A DNA stretch of 64,000 nt from Odiellus spinosus (Eukaryota; Arthropoda; Arachnida; Opiliones; Phalangiidae). This document shows, in pieces, positions 61,577 to 64,000 of this stretch; the first letter of the stretch is position 1; the number at the start of each line of letters is the position of its first letter. Location: contig OY987236.1 of the NCBI GenBank assembly GCA_963920705.1, forward strand, positions 6,310,190 to 6,374,189, read 5' to 3'. The position numbers and the translations under genes were made by a program. The notes beneath the pieces are model-generated. The model saw nothing but the letters and a program-made list of their open reading frames with translations, did not search any database and was not told the DNA's origin.

Positions 61577-64000
61577 GGGGTGTATTTTTACAGGGGGTGT
61601 AATTTTACAGGGGGTGTAATTTTACAGGGGGTGTATTTTTACAGGGGGTGTATTTTTATAGGGGGTGTATTTTTACAGTAGGTGTATTTTTACAAGGGGT
61701 GTAATTTTACAGGGGGTGTATTTTTACAGGGGGTGTATTTTTACAGGGGGTGTATTTTTACAGGGGGTGTATTTTTACAGGGGGTGTATTTTTACAGGGG
61801 GTGTATTTTTACAGGGGGTGTATTTTTACAGGGGGTGTATTTTTACAGGGGGTGTATTTTTACAGGGGGTGTAATTTTACAGGGGGTGTATTTTTACAGG
61901 GGGTGTATTTTTACAGGGGGTGTATTTTTACAGGGGGTGTATTTTTACAGGGGGTGTATTTTTACAGGGGGTGTATTTTTACAGGGGGTGTATTTTTACA
62001 GGGGGTGTATTTTTACAGGGGGTGTATTTTTACAGGGGGTGTATTTTTACAGGGGGTGTATTTTTACAGGGGGTGTATTTTTACAGGGGTGTATTTTTAC
62101 AGGGGGTGTATTTTTACAGGGGGTGTATTTTTACAGGGGGTGTATTTTTACAGGGGGTGTATTTTTACAGGGGGTGTATTTTTACAGGGGGTGTATTTTT
62201 ACAGGGGGTGTATTTTTACAGGGGGTGTATTTTTACAGGGGGTGTATTTTTACAGGGGGTGTATTTTTACAGGGGGTGTATTTTTACAGGGGTGTAATTT
62301 TACAGGGGGTGTATTTTTACAGGGGGTGTATTTTTACAGGGGGTGTATTTTTACAGGGGGTGTATTTTTACAAGGGGTGTATTTTTACAGGGGGTGTATT
62401 TTTACAGGGGGTGTTTTTTACAGGGGTGTATTTTTACAGGGGGTGTATTTTTACAGGGGGTGTATTTTTACAGGGGGTGTATTTTTACAGGGGGTGTATT
62501 TTTACAGGGGGTGTATTTTTACAGGGGTGTATTTTTACAGGGGGTGTAATTTTACAGGGGGTGTATTTTTACAGGGGGTGTATTTTTACAGGGGGTGTAT
62601 TTTTACAGGGGGTGTATTTTTACAGGGGGTGTATTTTTACAGGGGGTGTATTTTTACAGGGGGTGTAATTTTACAGGGGGTGTAATTTTACAGGGGGTGT
62701 AATTTTACAGGGGGTGCAATTTTACAGGGGGTGCATTTTTACAGGGGGTGCATTTTTACAGGGGTTGCATTTTTACAGGGGGTGCATTTTTACAGGGGGT
62801 GCATTTTTACAGGGGGTGCATTTTTACAGGGGGTGCATTTTTACAGGGGGTGCATTTTTACAGGGGGTGCATTTTTACAGGGGGTGTATTTTTACAGGGG
62901 GTGTATTTTTACAGGGGGTGTATTTTTACAGGGGGTGTATTTTTACACTGGGTGTATTTTTACACTGGGTGTATTTTTACAGGGGGTGTATTTTTACAGG
63001 GGGTGTATTTTTACAGGGGGTGTATTTTTACAGGGGGTGTATTTTTACAGGGGGTGTATTTTTACAGGGGGTGTATTTTTACAGGGGGTGTATTTTTACA
63101 GGGGGTGTATTTTTACAGGGGGTGTATTTTTACAGGGGGTGTATTTTTACAGGGGTGTATTTTTACAGGGGTGTATTTTTACAGGGGGTGTATTTTTGCA
63201 GGGGGTGTATTTTTACAGGGGGTGTATTTTTACAGGGGGTGTATTTTTACAGGGGGTGTATTTTTACAGGGGGTGTATTTTTACAGGGGGTGTATTTTTA
63301 CAGGGGGTGTAATTTTACAGGGGGTGTAATTTTACAGGGGGTGTAATTTTACAGGGGGTGTAATTTTACAGGGGGTGTAATTTTACAGGGGGTGTAATTT
63401 TACAGGGGGTGTAATTTTACAGGGGGTGTAATTTTACAGGGGGTGTAATTTTACAGGGGGTGTAATTTTACAGGGGGTGTAATTTTACAGGGGGTGTAAT
63501 TTTACAGGGGGTGTAATTTTACAGGGGGTGTAATTTTACAGGGGGTGTAATTTTACAGGGGGTGTAATTTTACAGGGGGTGTAATTTTACAGGGGGTGTA
63601 ATTTTACAGGGGGTGTAATTTTACAGGGGGTGTATTTTTACAGGGGGTGTATTTTTACAGGGGGTGTGTTTTTACAGGGGGTGTATTTTTACAGGGGGTG
63701 TATTTTTACAGGGGGTGTAATTTTACAGGGGGTGTAATTTTACAGGGGGTGTAATTTTACAGGGGGTGTAATTTTACAGGGGGTGTAATTTTACAGGGGG
63801 TGTAATTTTACAGGGGGTGTAATTTTACAGGGGGTGTAATTTTACAGGGGGTGTATTTTTACAGGGGGTGTATTTTTACAGGGGGTGTATTTTTACAGGG
63901 GGTGTATTTTTACAGGGGGTGTATTTTTACAGGGGGTGTATTTTTACAGGGGGTGTATTTTTACAGGGGGTGTATTTTTACAGGGGGTGTATTTTTACAG
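61577..64000. repeat. Minisatellite zone C: 17-bp units, continuing past the window
   Basis: About 143 copies of GGGGGTGTATTTTTACA (17 bp). Variants occur in blocks: gtgca units at about 62711-62880, gtgtaatttt units at about 63305-63630 and 63716-63850, with single-base-short copies (four or fewer G) scattered. The array reaches the last base of the window, so its true length is unknown. Open frames in all three phases are artefacts of the unit. Confidence 0.97.

Noticed and set aside
61665-63346. Open frames of up to 328 codons in the 17-bp array
   Set aside because: Same reasoning; the peptide cycle simply restates the repeat.
59301-64000. CRISPR array or telomere
   Set aside because: Units are directly adjacent with no unique spacers, and the setting is an animal genome. 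The units are too long and A/T-rich for known telomere repeats, although the array does continue past the window.

Overview
This 64 kb window is nuclear DNA from a metazoan. It is AT-rich, protein-coding genes are split by GT-AG introns (many only 55-95 bp), and it holds numerous short inverted-repeat transposons. Every conserved gene is an animal gene. Short introns swollen in places by transposon insertions would suit an arthropod such as a crustacean, but nothing in the window fixes the taxon.

Layout. 1-3048: spacer with repeat fragments. 3049-12483: three tandem, same-strand C2H2 zinc-finger units (here ZF-A, ZF-B, ZF-C), clearly paralogous, ending in the same short half-finger tail. 12484-16300: gene-poor. 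16301-20989: TBCE (tubulin folding cofactor E). 20990-26467: gene-poor and repeat-rich. 26468-27776 (minus): DESI2, a PPPDE-type protease rebuilt here from six small exons. 29671-34565: a FRMD6/Willin/Expanded-type FERM protein. 36643-38778 (minus): DHRS7, a short-chain dehydrogenase, seven exons. 38779-43135: transposon graveyard containing a nested insertion and an 82-bp perfect palindrome. 43136-53799: WDR81 (BEACH plus WD40), 22 exons giving 1956 residues. 55501-58481 (minus): AKT kinase, ten exons, with one apparent 1-base frameshift in a homopolymer. 59301-64000: a minisatellite of more than 4.7 kb that runs off the window, with 22-bp units passing into 17-bp units through hybrid copies.

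The genes do not form a pathway. FRMD6 (Hippo/cortical scaffold), WDR81 (endosomal PI3P control) and AKT (PI3K signalling) touch membrane signalling, but their adjacency is best read as chance. DESI2/FRMD6 and DHRS7/WDR81 are head-to-head pairs; WDR81/AKT are tail-to-tail.

All exon models come from reading splice sites and comparing with remembered family sequences. Exon lengths sum to whole codon numbers for every gene except AKT, where the single extra base is the discrepancy. The strongest leads are the zinc-finger cluster (57-bp spacer between units, 12-nt microexon, conserved tail), the two-period minisatellite with an inverted founder-like unit at its edge, the perfect palindrome, and the family of TTAA-flanked elements sharing AGGG ends.
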